Origin: Segetibacter aerophilus
GTDB taxonomy: Bacteria > Bacteroidota > Bacteroidia > Chitinophagales > Chitinophagaceae
Assembly (NCBI RefSeq): GCF_007991655.1
Contig: NZ_BJYT01000019.1
Coordinates: forward strand, 1 to 64,000
Reading direction: 5' to 3'
Length of the DNA: 64,000 nucleotides
Positions 8,948 to 17,617 of the stretch are shown here, in pieces. Numbering within the stretch: the first letter of the stretch is position 1; each line of letters starts with the position of its first letter. The position numbers were made by a program, and so were the translations under genes. The notes below the pieces were generated by a model. It saw nothing but the letters and a program-made list of their open reading frames with translations. It searched no databases and was not told the DNA's origin.

Positions 8948-9202
8948 GTAGTACGGGAGTATGCAAACTGCTACCTAAATAACAGTTTTATAACTTTTTT
9001 CTTCTTCAATCTTTACGGAGACTTTGAGATAATATTCTAGGCTATTTCAAATAGGCAAATAGTACACAAGTAGGAGGTAAGGTTTGTAGAAATTGTCGCA
9101 GTTTCCTGATAATTAGATAAATATCTTGGGGCAAGCTGTTTGTAATATGACTATAGGAAACGTGTTAAGAAAAGATTAGCTTAGTTATATACAAACAGAC
9201 GA

Positions 9203-9652
9203 ATGAGAAAATACAATGTATTGATTGCCGAAGATGATACGGATGATTATAATTTTTTTGTTGAAGGTTTTGAGAAGATTTCTACATCGTATTGCATTAC
9301 AAGAGCCAGGAACGGACTTGAATGCATCACCTACCTAAAAACGCATAACAATCCCGAAATAGTTTTTCTCGATCTTAATATTCCCATTAAAAGTGGTTTG
9401 GAGTGCTTGAAATTCATAAAAGACTCCAATGCTTTTCAACACATCCCTGTTGTAATTTATTCAACGTCTCACTACATAAAACATATTGATGCTGCTTTTA
9501 AAGGCGGCGCACACTATTACATTGTAAAACCATGTAATGCTGATTTGTTGGTGGAAACTTTAAATATTGTTCTTGACCGTTTAGAGGAAAATTTACAAAC
9601 TCCGGGCAAAGCAGGTTTTGTAGTTCGAAACCTTGTAACTTTAGAACACTAA
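9203..9652 (+). CDS. single-domain response regulator
   Basis: A 149-residue receiver protein: acidic residues in VLIAEDDTDDYNFF, phosphorylatable Asp in IVFLDLNIPIKSG, switch Ser/Thr in VVIYSTSHY and Lys in YYIVKP. There is a ~20-residue tail with no recognisable output domain. The family usually works with hybrid kinases such as the one encoded 1.1 kb downstream. It is separated from the first regulator by 255 bp without a visible gene, so it probably has its own promoter. Confidence 0.86.
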   Translation: MRKYNVLIAEDDTDDYNFFVEGFEKISTSYCITRARNGLECITYLKTHNNPEIVFLDLNIPIKSGLECLKFIKDSNAFQHIPVVIYSTSHYIKHIDAAFKGGAHYYIVKPCNADLLVETLNIVLDRLEENLQTPGKAGFVVRNLVTLEH

Positions 9653-9697
9653 AACCAAAAAAACATCGAATAAATTCGCATAACTCAACTCTATTCT

Positions 9698-9985
9698 ATG
9701 CAAAAAGGAACAAGTTTTAAAAAGAACAGACCGGGTTACTATAACTACAAGTCGCCATTGTTGTTCTCGATACCTTTGGACGTCTACTCAGATGAGGTTG
9801 TAAAACTTCGTGACAGGGATTCTTTTAAGAAACTTCAAAAGCTGCAAAAGAAGTGTGAAGAGCTGAGGAAAAGTTTTGAATCTGTAAAGGAGCAACATTG
9901 TACGAGAATTGAAACAACACGTGATCTTGTTTTACGAACGATTGCTGTTAATATTAACATTCGCGGAAGAAGAATAGAATACTAA
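9698..9985 (+). CDS. hypothetical protein in the response-regulator cluster
   Basis: I do not recognise this 95-residue basic protein. It starts 45 bp after the second response regulator on the same strand, so it may be co-transcribed. Residues 38-66 (DSFKKLQKLQKKCEELRKSF) look like an amphipathic, coiled-coil-prone helix, and the ends are rich in Lys, Arg and Tyr. There is no signal peptide or membrane segment. Codon use and length make it plausible as a gene, but nothing ties it to a known family. Confidence 0.55.
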   Translation: MQKGTSFKKNRPGYYNYKSPLLFSIPLDVYSDEVVKLRDRDSFKKLQKLQKKCEELRKSFESVKEQHCTRIETTRDLVLRTIAVNINIRGRRIEY

Positions 9986-10061
9986 TTCTTTTGGTCATTA
10001 TATAGATTTTACTCCGCCATTAACAACGCTAGTTTTTTAGGGCAGGCATAAAAGCTACTGT

Positions 10062-10457
10062 CTATATCCACTCCTTCGAAAAAACCTTCTCCAGCTCTAT
10101 TCTTAAGGCAATCAATGAGCTTGGTTTTGAAATAAAATGTACTGCTCCTAATTTTTTTGTTTGCTCTTTATCTTCCTCTAGCCGGGAAGTAGTATAAATA
10201 ATAACAGGAATTTTTTTAAAGTTTGCGTCTTTCTTTAATTGTTCCAGACACTGCCTTCCATTCATTCTAGGCATATTCAGGTCTAGAAACACAAAATCAG
10301 GAAGAAGTGCCTCTTTTTTCAATACTTCAAGCGCTTCAAATCCATTCCCTGCCTTCAGGCACTTTATATCGGCCTGCAATTCTGCTACAATTTCTAGAAA
10401 CATTTCCTTGTCGTCTTCGTCATCATCAACAATTAAAATGGTAGAAGTTTTACGCAT
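10062..10457 (-). CDS. single-domain response regulator
   Basis: This 131-residue receiver lies on the opposite strand to its neighbours. The acidic pocket is in ILIVDDDEDDKEMF, the phosphoacceptor in FVFLDLNMPRMNG, the Thr/Ser in VIIYTTS and Lys in HFISKP. No output domain. It is divergent from the CheB-CheR kinase gene, with 333 bp between them, an arrangement that would let one control region serve both. Confidence 0.87.
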   Translation of the reverse strand: MRKTSTILIVDDDEDDKEMFLEIVAELQADIKCLKAGNGFEALEVLKKEALLPDFVFLDLNMPRMNGRQCLEQLKKDANFKKIPVIIYTTSRLEEDKEQTKKLGAVHFISKPSSLIALRIELEKVFSKEWI

Positions 10458-10790
10458 CAGATAATAGAATTGTAGTTGGTCAAATATAAGAATTGAATAC
10501 CCTTAATTCGAAAGTTAAAGAAATAATTGATAGTTTTTGTAACATTCGTACTTGTCGGATGGGAACGTTTTGTTACCGATATTTACAGGCACGAAATTTT
10601 TTTAAAAACTAGTATTAATGTTTATCGAAGCAATATTGTTTTAGGGGAAATATTGTTGCAGGAAACAGAATATTTTCTCTATACTTGCGCACAATAGAAG
10701 CTCTTTTGTCCCTAGAGTTTCAGTAAAATTGAAATTGTAGAAATCGTTGGAGTTTTATCTTCAACTAAGTACCTTTTGAAAGTATAATTA
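10458..10790. other. divergent intergenic region, response regulator / CheB-CheR kinase
   Basis: No gene is seen in these 333 bases; the longest forward frames are under 20 codons. A promoter-like TATACTTG lies at 10680-10687 and is listed separately. I found no hairpin or dispersed repeat. Confidence 0.5.
10656..10687 (+). promoter_or_regulatory. promoter candidate for the CheB-CheR kinase
   Basis: TTG at 10656-10658 and TATACTTG at 10680-10687 are 21 bp apart, close to the Bacteroidota arrangement TTTG-N19-TAnnTTTG with one mismatch in the -7 box. The ATG of the kinase gene follows about 100 bp later. Confidence 0.4.
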
Positions 10791-13700
10791 ATGATGGATA
10801 CCCGAGTGGAAGAAAATGGAGTGAACGGTGAAGTTAAACGTTTTCCTATTGTTGCAATAGGAGCTTCAGCAGGCGGCCTTGAGGCTGTTACAGAACTGAT
10901 GCAGAACTTGCAAGGTGACACAGGGATGGCATTTGTATATATACAACACCTTGATCGTTCTCACAAAAGCGCACTTGGGCAGATTTTGCAGCGAGCTACA
11001 AAAATGAAAGTATTGGAAGTGCGTGAGGGAACAGTTCTTGAGCCTGATAGTTTATACATTATTCCGCCTAATACTGATATGACCCTCGATGGTCATACTT
11101 TCAGACTTTTTGATCGTGCCGATGCGCCACTCAAACATTCTCCTATCGACGTTTTCCTCCTTTCACTTGCAGAAAAGAAAAGAGAAGCGACAATTGCCAT
11201 TATCCTTTCCGGGACAGCGTCAGACGGGGCTTTAGGAATGAAAGCTATAAAAGAAATCGGGGGGATTACTTTTGCCCAAGACGAAAGTGCATTATTTCAA
11301 ACGATGCCGAAAGCTGCTATTGCTGAGGGAGTGGTTGATGCAGTCTTGTCTCCGGCGAAAATGGCAGAAGAAATTAGCCGTATCGGTGAGAACACTTCTC
11401 TACTATTAAACCTGGTATCTCCAGAAAACGAAGAAGGAATGGAGGATGATAGGTCTGAAATTTCAGAGATCAACCCCGACGACCTGAAAAAGATTTTACG
11501 CCAGGTTAAAGCGTCCACAGGAGTAGACTTCACTCACTACAAACAAAATACTATACGCCGCCGAATTATCAGGCGGATGTTGCTTCATAAGCTTAGTACA
11601 CTTCCTGAATATTCAGACTACATAAAGAACAAGCCTCAGGAAGTAAACCAGCTTTACCAGGATTTACTCATCAACGTAACTCATTTCTTTCGAGATCCCG
11701 ACGTGACTGATTATTTAAAAAAAGAGCTGTTGCCCAAATTGCTTAAAAACAAGTCGGTCGGCAACCCTCTGAGAATTTGGGTGCCAGCATGTTCATCTGG
11801 TGAAGAAGCTTATTCGCTTGCAATTATGCTTTGCGAAATAATGGACGAAGAAGCGGCGTATAAACCACTTCAAATCTTTGCTACAGATCTTAGTGAGGCA
11901 GCTATTACCAAGGCAAGAGTTGGTATGTATACTGTAACTGATGTTATGCAGCTTTCTAGTAAAAGACTGCAGCTTTTCTTTACCAAAGTAGATGGTCATT
12001 ATCGCATCAATAAACGCATAAGAGATTTTTGCGTTTTTGCGCCTCACAATATTCTTAAAGATCCTCCTTTTTCCCGCGTTGACCTTATTAGTTGTTGCAA
12101 CCTGCTCATTTATTTTGAGCCCGTTTTGCAGCGAAAAGTGATGGGAAATTTTCACTATGCATTAAATAAGAACGGGTATTTGGTGTTGGGTAAATCTGAA
12201 ACTATTGGTGCCTCTACCAACTTTTTTACACCGGTTGATAAAACGGTAAAAATTTATTCAAAGAAGCCTGACGCAGTGTCGACCGCCGTTTTTGATATTA
12301 ATTTCACGCCGGAGGAAATACCTGAAAGTTCCTTGCCAAAGCAACCTATGAAGCCTGTTATTAAAGAGCTAACAGCCTCAGAAAGCCAAGGTCTGGAGGA
12401 TATCGTTGATAATATTCTTTTAGCAGAGTATGTTCCGGCGGGCGTAATCGTTAACTACGATTTGGACATTATCCAGTTTCGTGGCTCTACGAGTTTATTT
12501 CTCGAACCTTCACCAGGAAAAGCAAGTCTCCATTTATTAAAGATGGTAAGAAGCGGGTTGGAACTGGAGCTAAGAAATGCGGCACATAAAGTAATAAAAT
12601 CAGGGGAACCCCTAAAAGTAACAGGTTTAGATATTACGCATAAGGGAAATATTCACCATATAGCATTTGAAATAATTCCACTATTTGAACGGACAAAGGA
12701 AAAATTACTCCTGATTATTTTCGAAGAAGTAAAGACGCCTTCGCCGGCAGATTTAAAAGCTAGTTTTTCAAAGGACAGGCGTGTTAAGCAATTGGAGGCA
12801 GAACTTGTTGCGCTTCGGCAAGACATGCGGTCACTCATGGAAGAGCAAGAGGCAGCGAATGAAGAACTGCAGTCAGCAAATGAAGAGATTGTATCGAGCA
12901 ACGAAGAGCTGCAAAGTATCAATGAAGAGTTGGAAACTTCTAAAGAAGAATTAGAGTCAAGTAACGAAGAACTGATCACAATTAACCAGGAGCTACAGGT
13001 AAGAAATGAACAGCTTTCAGAGGCGAACGATTACACTGAAAAGGTAATAGAAACAATAAGGGAAGCGGTAATAATATTGGATAGTCAACTGTTTGTAAAG
13101 TTTGCCAACAACGCTTTCTATCGCACTTTCAGTGCAAAAATCCAGGAAACTGAAGGACGGTTAATTTTTGAAATAGGAAACGGTCAATGGGATATACCAA
13201 GGCTGAAAGAATTTCTACGGGAAGTACTGCCAAAGCATACCCAGTACTACTCTTACGAATTGAAACACAAGTTTGAGGGTGTCGGCGAAAAAGTTTTGCT
13301 GCTAAGTGCCCGAAAGATTGTACAAAAAACCAGTGGTCGGCAAATTGTTTTATTAGCCATAGAAGATATCACCGAGCATAGGCAGGCTAAAAAACTACTT
13401 GAAGAGCGGGAAGAGTGGCTGCGAAATATGGCTAACAATGTAACAGCAATGTTATGGGTGGCAGCCGTAGATGAAAGTATCACTTTTGTTAATAAAACAT
13501 GGCTTGCCTTTACAGGACAGCCACTAAAGAACGAAGTGGGTCTTGGCTGGACGAAGGGAATACACAAAGACGATCTCGAAACGGTACTTACAACTTATCA
13601 TTCAAGCTTTATTGAAAGAATACCGTTTAGTATAGAATACCGAATGAGGCGGGCCGATGGAGAATACCGTTGGATTTTAAATAGCGGCGTCCCTACGTTT

Positions 13701-14594
13701 GATGCTGATGGTAAGTTTTCAGGTTATTCCGGTTCTTGCACAGAAGTTCATGATAAAAGGATACAGAACGAGGAGCTTGAAAAGAGGGTAAGAGAAAGAA
13801 CCCGCGAACTGCTGGAAGTGAATGTCGACCTCGAGCGATCGAATAATGACCTTGCACAATTTGCTTATGTGGCTAGTCATGATTTACAAGAGCCGCTTAG
13901 AAAAATAATTACATTCTCCACAAGACTTAAAGAACAGTTTCTTAGTATTATACCTACCCAAGGCAAAGAGCACATCCAAAAGATTAATGGGTCAGCGGAA
14001 AGAATGCGCAGCCTGATAGATGACCTGCTTAATTTTTCACGTATCTCCAGGTTCGACAAAAAGCTGATTAAGACAGACCTTAATAAAGTGTTGCGTGATG
14101 TGTTGAGTGATTTTGATTTGCTGATACAGGAAAGGAACGCTGATATAACTATCGACAAACTTCCGATATTAGATGCAATACCATTGCAGATGAACCAGCT
14201 TTTCAATAACCTCATCAGCAATGCGCTTAAGTTTACTTCACGCGTCTCTGTACCTACCATTTCAATTAAGTGTCGTGAGCTTCCTATGGAGGACCTGAAA
14301 AATTACAATCAACTAGAAAAGCACAATAAGTACTATGAGATTACGGTAAGTGACAATGGAGTTGGTTTTTCTCAGGAATTTGCAGACCAAATCTTCATAA
14401 TTTTTCAGCGGCTAAATGATAAGGAAGATTACCCGGGAACGGGTATAGGTCTTGCCCTGTGCAGGAAGATTGTAAGAAATCATGGGGGAGAAATAGTTGC
14501 TTTTAGCGAGGAAGGAAAGGGCGCTACTTTCAATATAATATTACCCGCCGAGCACATTAGTAAAGAAGGCAAGGAGAATGAATATGCCATTTAG
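10791..14594 (+). CDS. CheB-CheR-PAS-histidine kinase fusion
   Basis: A 1267-residue cytoplasmic signalling protein with no membrane segment. Order of parts: CheB methylesterase (active Ser in GASAGG at residue 26, His in YIQHLDRSH, Asp in SGTASDGALGM); CheR methyltransferase (basic TIRRRIIRRM near 255 and SAM motif WVPACSSGEEAYSLA near 328); a PAS-like region; a long coiled coil around 660-750 made of repeated (N/S)EEL units; two further PAS/PAC domains; HisKA with phosphoacceptor His in VASHDLQEPLRK near 1028; and an HATPase domain (NNLISNALKF, DNGVGF, GTGIGLAL). All catalytic residues seem intact. It probably autophosphorylates and signals to the nearby single-domain regulators rather than to a flagellar motor, because no chemoreceptor, CheA or CheW gene is in the window. 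Confidence 0.92.
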   Translation: MMDTRVEENGVNGEVKRFPIVAIGASAGGLEAVTELMQNLQGDTGMAFVYIQHLDRSHKSALGQILQRATKMKVLEVREGTVLEPDSLYIIPPNTDMTLDGHTFRLFDRADAPLKHSPIDVFLLSLAEKKREATIAIILSGTASDGALGMKAIKEIGGITFAQDESALFQTMPKAAIAEGVVDAVLSPAKMAEEISRIGENTSLLLNLVSPENEEGMEDDRSEISEINPDDLKKILRQVKASTGVDFTHYKQNTIRRRIIRRMLLHKLSTLPEYSDYIKNKPQEVNQLYQDLLINVTHFFRDPDVTDYLKKELLPKLLKNKSVGNPLRIWVPACSSGEEAYSLAIMLCEIMDEEAAYKPLQIFATDLSEAAITKARVGMYTVTDVMQLSSKRLQLFFTKVDGHYRINKRIRDFCVFAPHNILKDPPFSRVDLISCCNLLIYFEPVLQRKVMGNFHYALNKNGYLVLGKSETIGASTNFFTPVDKTVKIYSKKPDAVSTAVFDINFTPEEIPESSLPKQPMKPVIKELTASESQGLEDIVDNILLAEYVPAGVIVNYDLDIIQFRGSTSLFLEPSPGKASLHLLKMVRSGLELELRNAAHKVIKSGEPLKVTGLDITHKGNIHHIAFEIIPLFERTKEKLLLIIFEEVKTPSPADLKASFSKDRRVKQLEAELVALRQDMRSLMEEQEAANEELQSANEEIVSSNEELQSINEELETSKEELESSNEELITINQELQVRNEQLSEANDYTEKVIETIREAVIILDSQLFVKFANNAFYRTFSAKIQETEGRLIFEIGNGQWDIPRLKEFLREVLPKHTQYYSYELKHKFEGVGEKVLLLSARKIVQKTSGRQIVLLAIEDITEHRQAKKLLEEREEWLRNMANNVTAMLWVAAVDESITFVNKTWLAFTGQPLKNEVGLGWTKGIHKDDLETVLTTYHSSFIERIPFSIEYRMRRADGEYRWILNSGVPTFDADGKFSGYSGSCTEVHDKRIQNEELEKRVRERTRELLEVNVDLERSNNDLAQFAYVASHDLQEPLRKIITFSTRLKEQFLSIIPTQGKEHIQKINGSAERMRSLIDDLLNFSRISRFDKKLIKTDLNKVLRDVLSDFDLLIQERNADITIDKLPILDAIPLQMNQLFNNLISNALKFTSRVSVPTISIKCRELPMEDLKNYNQLEKHNKYYEITVSDNGVGFSQEFADQIFIIFQRLNDKEDYPGTGIGLALCRKIVRNHGGEIVAFSEEGKGATFNIILPAEHISKEGKENEYAI

Positions 14595-14685
14595 ATGACT
14601 AAATGTTGACTAAAGTTTAGGCATAAGATATTCTCTTACTTTAAAAGATTTCGGGATATAAAACGGAGAATAGCAAAAACAAAGT

Positions 14686-14740
14686 TGAAGAGTGCGACGC
14701 AACAAAAGCTTATTTTTGTCATCAGCCTGGCTCAAAACCT
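14686..14740 (+). repeat. GTACAAG dispersed element, copy 3 (5' end degraded)
   Basis: Here the initial GTACA is lost, but AAGAGTGCGACGCAAC remains, followed by AAAAGC and then, 25 nt after box 1, GGCTCAAAACC. C/G subfamily (GCGACGC core). It points at the stand-alone cheB, whose ATG is 120 bp further on. Confidence 0.8.
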
Positions 14741-14859
14741 TTCTATTATTTCTCCAAATTGTAAAGACTAAGAGTTGTTAATTCCTTTTGTGCTGCTAGC
14801 AAAAACTTTAGTGTTTAATTAAAAATGCAGTGAAAAGGGCGAAAGCTTAAAAACGTAAA

Positions 14860-15882
14860 ATGGATAAAAAAGATATAATAGTAATAGGTGCTTCAGCAGG
14901 TGGTGTGAACGCTTTAATAGACTTCGTGAAAGGGTTACCTGCAAACCTGGATGCTTCAATTTTTGTAGTGCTACATGTTCATCCTTCTACACCAAGTAAC
15001 CTTCCGCAGATTTTAGCGAATTATGGACCTCTGTTGGCCTCTCATGCTGAAGACGGAGAAAAGATAAAACCGCGGCGAATTTATGTGGCGCCTCCGGACC
15101 ATCACCTGTTGATTGAAAATGGAAGGGTGCTTGTAAGAAAAGGACCTAAGGAAAACAGATTCCGTCCATCGATCGACGTTCTGTTTAGATCTGCTGCCTA
15201 CAATTATGGTTCGAGGGTTATTGGTATTGTGCTTTCGGGAATGCTAAACGACGGCACTTCTGGAATGTGGTCGGTGAAACACTTGGGAGGTACATGCATT
15301 GTACAAGATCCGGAGGAGGCCCTGTATGAAAGTATGCCCGAAAACGTACTGAGGGAGGTAGATGTAGACTTCTCAATGCCTGTATCGAGAATGGGTAAAT
15401 TGCTTGAAGAATTAGTTAATCAAAATGCACCTAAAATGCATGAAATCACGCCCGAGCAAATGGAGCTCATGAAAATGGAAGTCATTATTGCTTCTAATGA
15501 CAATGCGTTTGAGTTGGGTATTTTAAATAAGGGAGAACTCACCCCTTTTACCTGTCCTGAATGTCATGGTACGCTTATCAGCCTCAAGGAAGGGACGACC
15601 GTCCGTTTTCGTTGTCATACCGGCCACGCCTTCTCATCAAGTACTCTATTAGCTGGCGTTACGCAAAGCATAGAAGAACAGATCTGGAGCACTATGCGGA
15701 CGTTTGAAGAAGCGGTTATGTTGTTGGAGCAAATTGCAAAAACGTTTCAGCAAGCCGGCAACGAGGAGGCTGCAAAGGAATTTTTTGATAAGGCTGAAGA
15801 AAGCCGCAAGCGGTCGAAGATGATGCACAACATGGTAACTACCCAGGAACTAATGAGTGAAGATTTGGCACCGGCAGTATAG
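14860..15882 (+). CDS. cheB: chemotaxis-type protein-glutamate methylesterase CheB (no receiver domain)
   Basis: The 340-residue protein consists of a CheB methylesterase domain (residues 1-185) and a C-terminal extension. The triad residues appear in GASAGG, VVLHVHPSTPSN and SGMLNDGTSGMW. There is no N-terminal receiver domain. Around residues 227-257 it has FTCPECHGTL and RFRCHTGHAF, a CxxC...CxxxH zinc-ribbon arrangement typical of the stand-alone CheB group found with CheB-CheR kinases. The last 60 residues are helical. It presumably removes methyl groups from, or deamidates, target glutamates in a signalling system; with no methyl-accepting protein nearby, the target is unknown. Confidence 0.87.
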   Translation: MDKKDIIVIGASAGGVNALIDFVKGLPANLDASIFVVLHVHPSTPSNLPQILANYGPLLASHAEDGEKIKPRRIYVAPPDHHLLIENGRVLVRKGPKENRFRPSIDVLFRSAAYNYGSRVIGIVLSGMLNDGTSGMWSVKHLGGTCIVQDPEEALYESMPENVLREVDVDFSMPVSRMGKLLEELVNQNAPKMHEITPEQMELMKMEVIIASNDNAFELGILNKGELTPFTCPECHGTLISLKEGTTVRFRCHTGHAFSSSTLLAGVTQSIEEQIWSTMRTFEEAVMLLEQIAKTFQQAGNEEAAKEFFDKAEESRKRSKMMHNMVTTQELMSEDLAPAV

Positions 15883-16247
15883 GTAAGGCATTAAGCAATT
15901 GAAACGGGAGGCGACAATTCTAACCTCTACTAATTATTCTTGCAGCGCGTTTCTGTATTTGCAATCCTTAGTTTCAATCAAATAATGGCAGATTTCCTAA
16001 ACTGCTTAATTGTTTTAGGCTGTATTAACAAGAAAGTTCTAGAGCTTGTGTGGTTGATTATTTAAATCTCGTTAGGACTTGAAGCTTTTTGATTACCCCT
16101 TCGCTTCTTTTGTAAGGAAAAAATTCAACAAAAACATCTTTTTTATTAGGAGTATTTTTAATTAGTATTACACTAGGGCTTCATGGAGAACAAATATGAG
16201 TGGCACTCATATTTACTTCAGTAAGTAAACTAATTGCAAAAAGAAAC
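15883..16247. other. intergenic region before the ECF sigma gene
   Basis: No gene or dispersed repeat seen in these 365 bases; the only frame of note is 26 codons and has no support. The 3' end holds the inverted repeat listed at 16192-16214. Confidence 0.5.
16192..16214. promoter_or_regulatory. perfect 10-bp inverted repeat upstream of the sigma gene
   Basis: AAATATGAGT, a GGC spacer, then ACTCATATTT form a perfect dyad that ends 33 bp before the ATG of the ECF sigma gene. No T-run follows, so it is more like an operator or a leader hairpin than a terminator. Confidence 0.5.
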
Positions 16248-16790
16248 ATGAAAGAAAACTTTACTCCAATAGATTGTTCACTAATTAAAAATTGCATCGC
16301 CGGTGACCGGAAAAGCCAAAAAAGATTGTACGAGTTGTTATCTCCAAAGATGTATGCTGTCTGCCTAAAATTTTTTAAAAAAAGTATAGATGCAGAAGAT
16401 GTATTGCAAGAAGGCTTTATTAAACTTTTCAATAATTTACATAAGTATCGTGGAGAAGGATCTTTCGAAGGCTGGGTAAGACGCATATTTGTTAATACTG
16501 CTATTCAGTTCTATCGTGTTCAAAAACCTGCCTCTATTTGTGCCAAAGACTTTGAAGATGTGTTACCTTGTTTTAACGCCTCTGCATTAGATAACTTGTA
16601 CGAAAAAGACGTTATTCATACAACCCAGGAATTAAGTAGCGGCTATCGTACCGTTTTTAATTTGTATGCTGTTGCCGGCTTCTCTCATAAAGAAATTTCC
16701 GAGCTGCTTGGAATATCTGAAAGCACAAGTAAGACTCAATACCTCCGTGCTAAGGCGTCTATCCGTCAAATGATAGGCAAACGGGCATAA
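16248..16790 (+). CDS. ECF-type RNA polymerase sigma factor
   Basis: This 180-residue protein has sigma-70 region 2 (KRLYELLSPKMYAVCLKFF, then DAEDVLQEGFIKLFNNLHKY and GSFEGWVRRIFVNTAIQFYR) and region 4 (YRTVFNLYAVAGFSHKEISE and LLGISESTSKTQYLRAK, a helix-turn-helix). The start at 16248 (MKENFTPIDCSLIK) gives normal length; an upstream start at 16200 lies inside the inverted repeat. It would direct RNA polymerase to a small regulon. No anti-sigma factor (FecR-like or zinc-type) lies next to it, which is unusual for FecI-type members but normal for the Bacteroidota ECF group without anti-sigma. Confidence 0.88.
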   Translation: MKENFTPIDCSLIKNCIAGDRKSQKRLYELLSPKMYAVCLKFFKKSIDAEDVLQEGFIKLFNNLHKYRGEGSFEGWVRRIFVNTAIQFYRVQKPASICAKDFEDVLPCFNASALDNLYEKDVIHTTQELSSGYRTVFNLYAVAGFSHKEISELLGISESTSKTQYLRAKASIRQMIGKRA

Positions 16791-17062
16791 AAAAGGGGAA
16801 TCATTTCCACTGTTATCCACGCTATTTCACTTCTACTTTTAACAGTTTGAAACATTTTTGGCTAAATAATCCTTTTGGGGAAAAGTAGTTTTTATACCTG
16901 CGACTAACAAGATAACTTCCGAGTTTTCCTTCGGAAAAGGTAGCTGCGGGATGTTTTAATCGACAAGTGGCAAAAGGTCGGTAATTAATCCGTGGAAGAT
17001 TGTGGCATCATTTTATCAAAGAAAGGGGTGAAAAGAATTTCTCAAACCCTAATTTCTACAAA

Positions 17063-17266
17063 ATGTCTACAGAATACATAAAGCAACCTTTTAACAAAAA
17101 CACCGGAGACTCTAAGCTGAATGCACAAGAAGGAGAAAGTTTTAAGTCGTTCATTTCTTCAACAAGCGAAGAAGGAGACTTTCATGCTAAGAGAACAGAG
17201 ACAAACTTTTTAGGTAATGTAAGTGAACAACTGCCTTACGATTTGGAAGGCGAGAGTTTATGGTAG
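17063..17266 (+). CDS. hypothetical small protein
   Basis: I do not recognise this 67-residue hydrophilic protein (MSTEYIKQPFNKN at the start, PYDLEGESLW at the end). It is rich in Ser, Glu, Asn and Thr, has no membrane segment or signal peptide, and is probably disordered. The ATG at 17063 is preferred to 17000 because the extra 21 residues have no supporting signal. A clear terminator follows, which suggests a real transcription unit. Confidence 0.5.
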   Translation: MSTEYIKQPFNKNTGDSKLNAQEGESFKSFISSTSEEGDFHAKRTETNFLGNVSEQLPYDLEGESLW

Positions 17267-17281
17267 CCTTAAATAATTATG

Positions 17282-17308
17282 GAAGCCTTGTTAGTTCTAC
17301 AAGGCTTC
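17282..17308. terminator. hairpin terminator between two small genes
   Basis: GAAGCCTTG / CAAGGCTTC form a perfect 9-bp stem with a 9-base loop. It lies after the small plus-strand gene and overlaps the last codons of the converging minus-strand gene. Confidence 0.65.
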
Positions 17309-17506
17309 ATCACTTTCCTTTTTAGTAGGAGTTCTCATTATCCAAACGATATAATAAATAGCAGTAACAATTAATATAATTCCTGTTATTGTACTTAATA
17401 CAACCGAAGTTTTTCCTTTGGTTACGGAGCTAACTACAATAAGGGCTATTACTAATATTAGTAGAAGTATTTTTCTTTTGAAGACTTTTAGGTATCTCAG
17501 TTGCAT
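17297..17506 (-). CDS. small two-span membrane protein
   Basis: A 69-residue protein with two hydrophobic segments (ILLLILVIALIVVSSV at about 13-28 and LSTITGIILIVTAIYYIVWI at about 37-56) separated by a short basic loop, and a charged tail KKESDEAL. It resembles many unnamed inner-membrane proteins of Bacteroidota. The role is unknown. Its stop codon lies inside the terminator hairpin shared with the converging gene. Confidence 0.6.
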   Translation of the reverse strand: MQLRYLKVFKRKILLLILVIALIVVSSVTKGKTSVVLSTITGIILIVTAIYYIVWIMRTPTKKESDEAL

Positions 17507-17617
17507 ATTTTCAAAAGTACCAAAATAAATGATTTAAAAGGCTTTTGTTAGAGATGCTTGAAACGTTGAACGGGTTTACGTCATATGGCATTATTGCCTG
17601 ATTTTCTTATAAAGTAT

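Noticed and set aside
15964-16065. short forward frame (26 codons) before the sigma gene
   Set aside because: Too short, no ribosome-binding site and no recognisable protein features.
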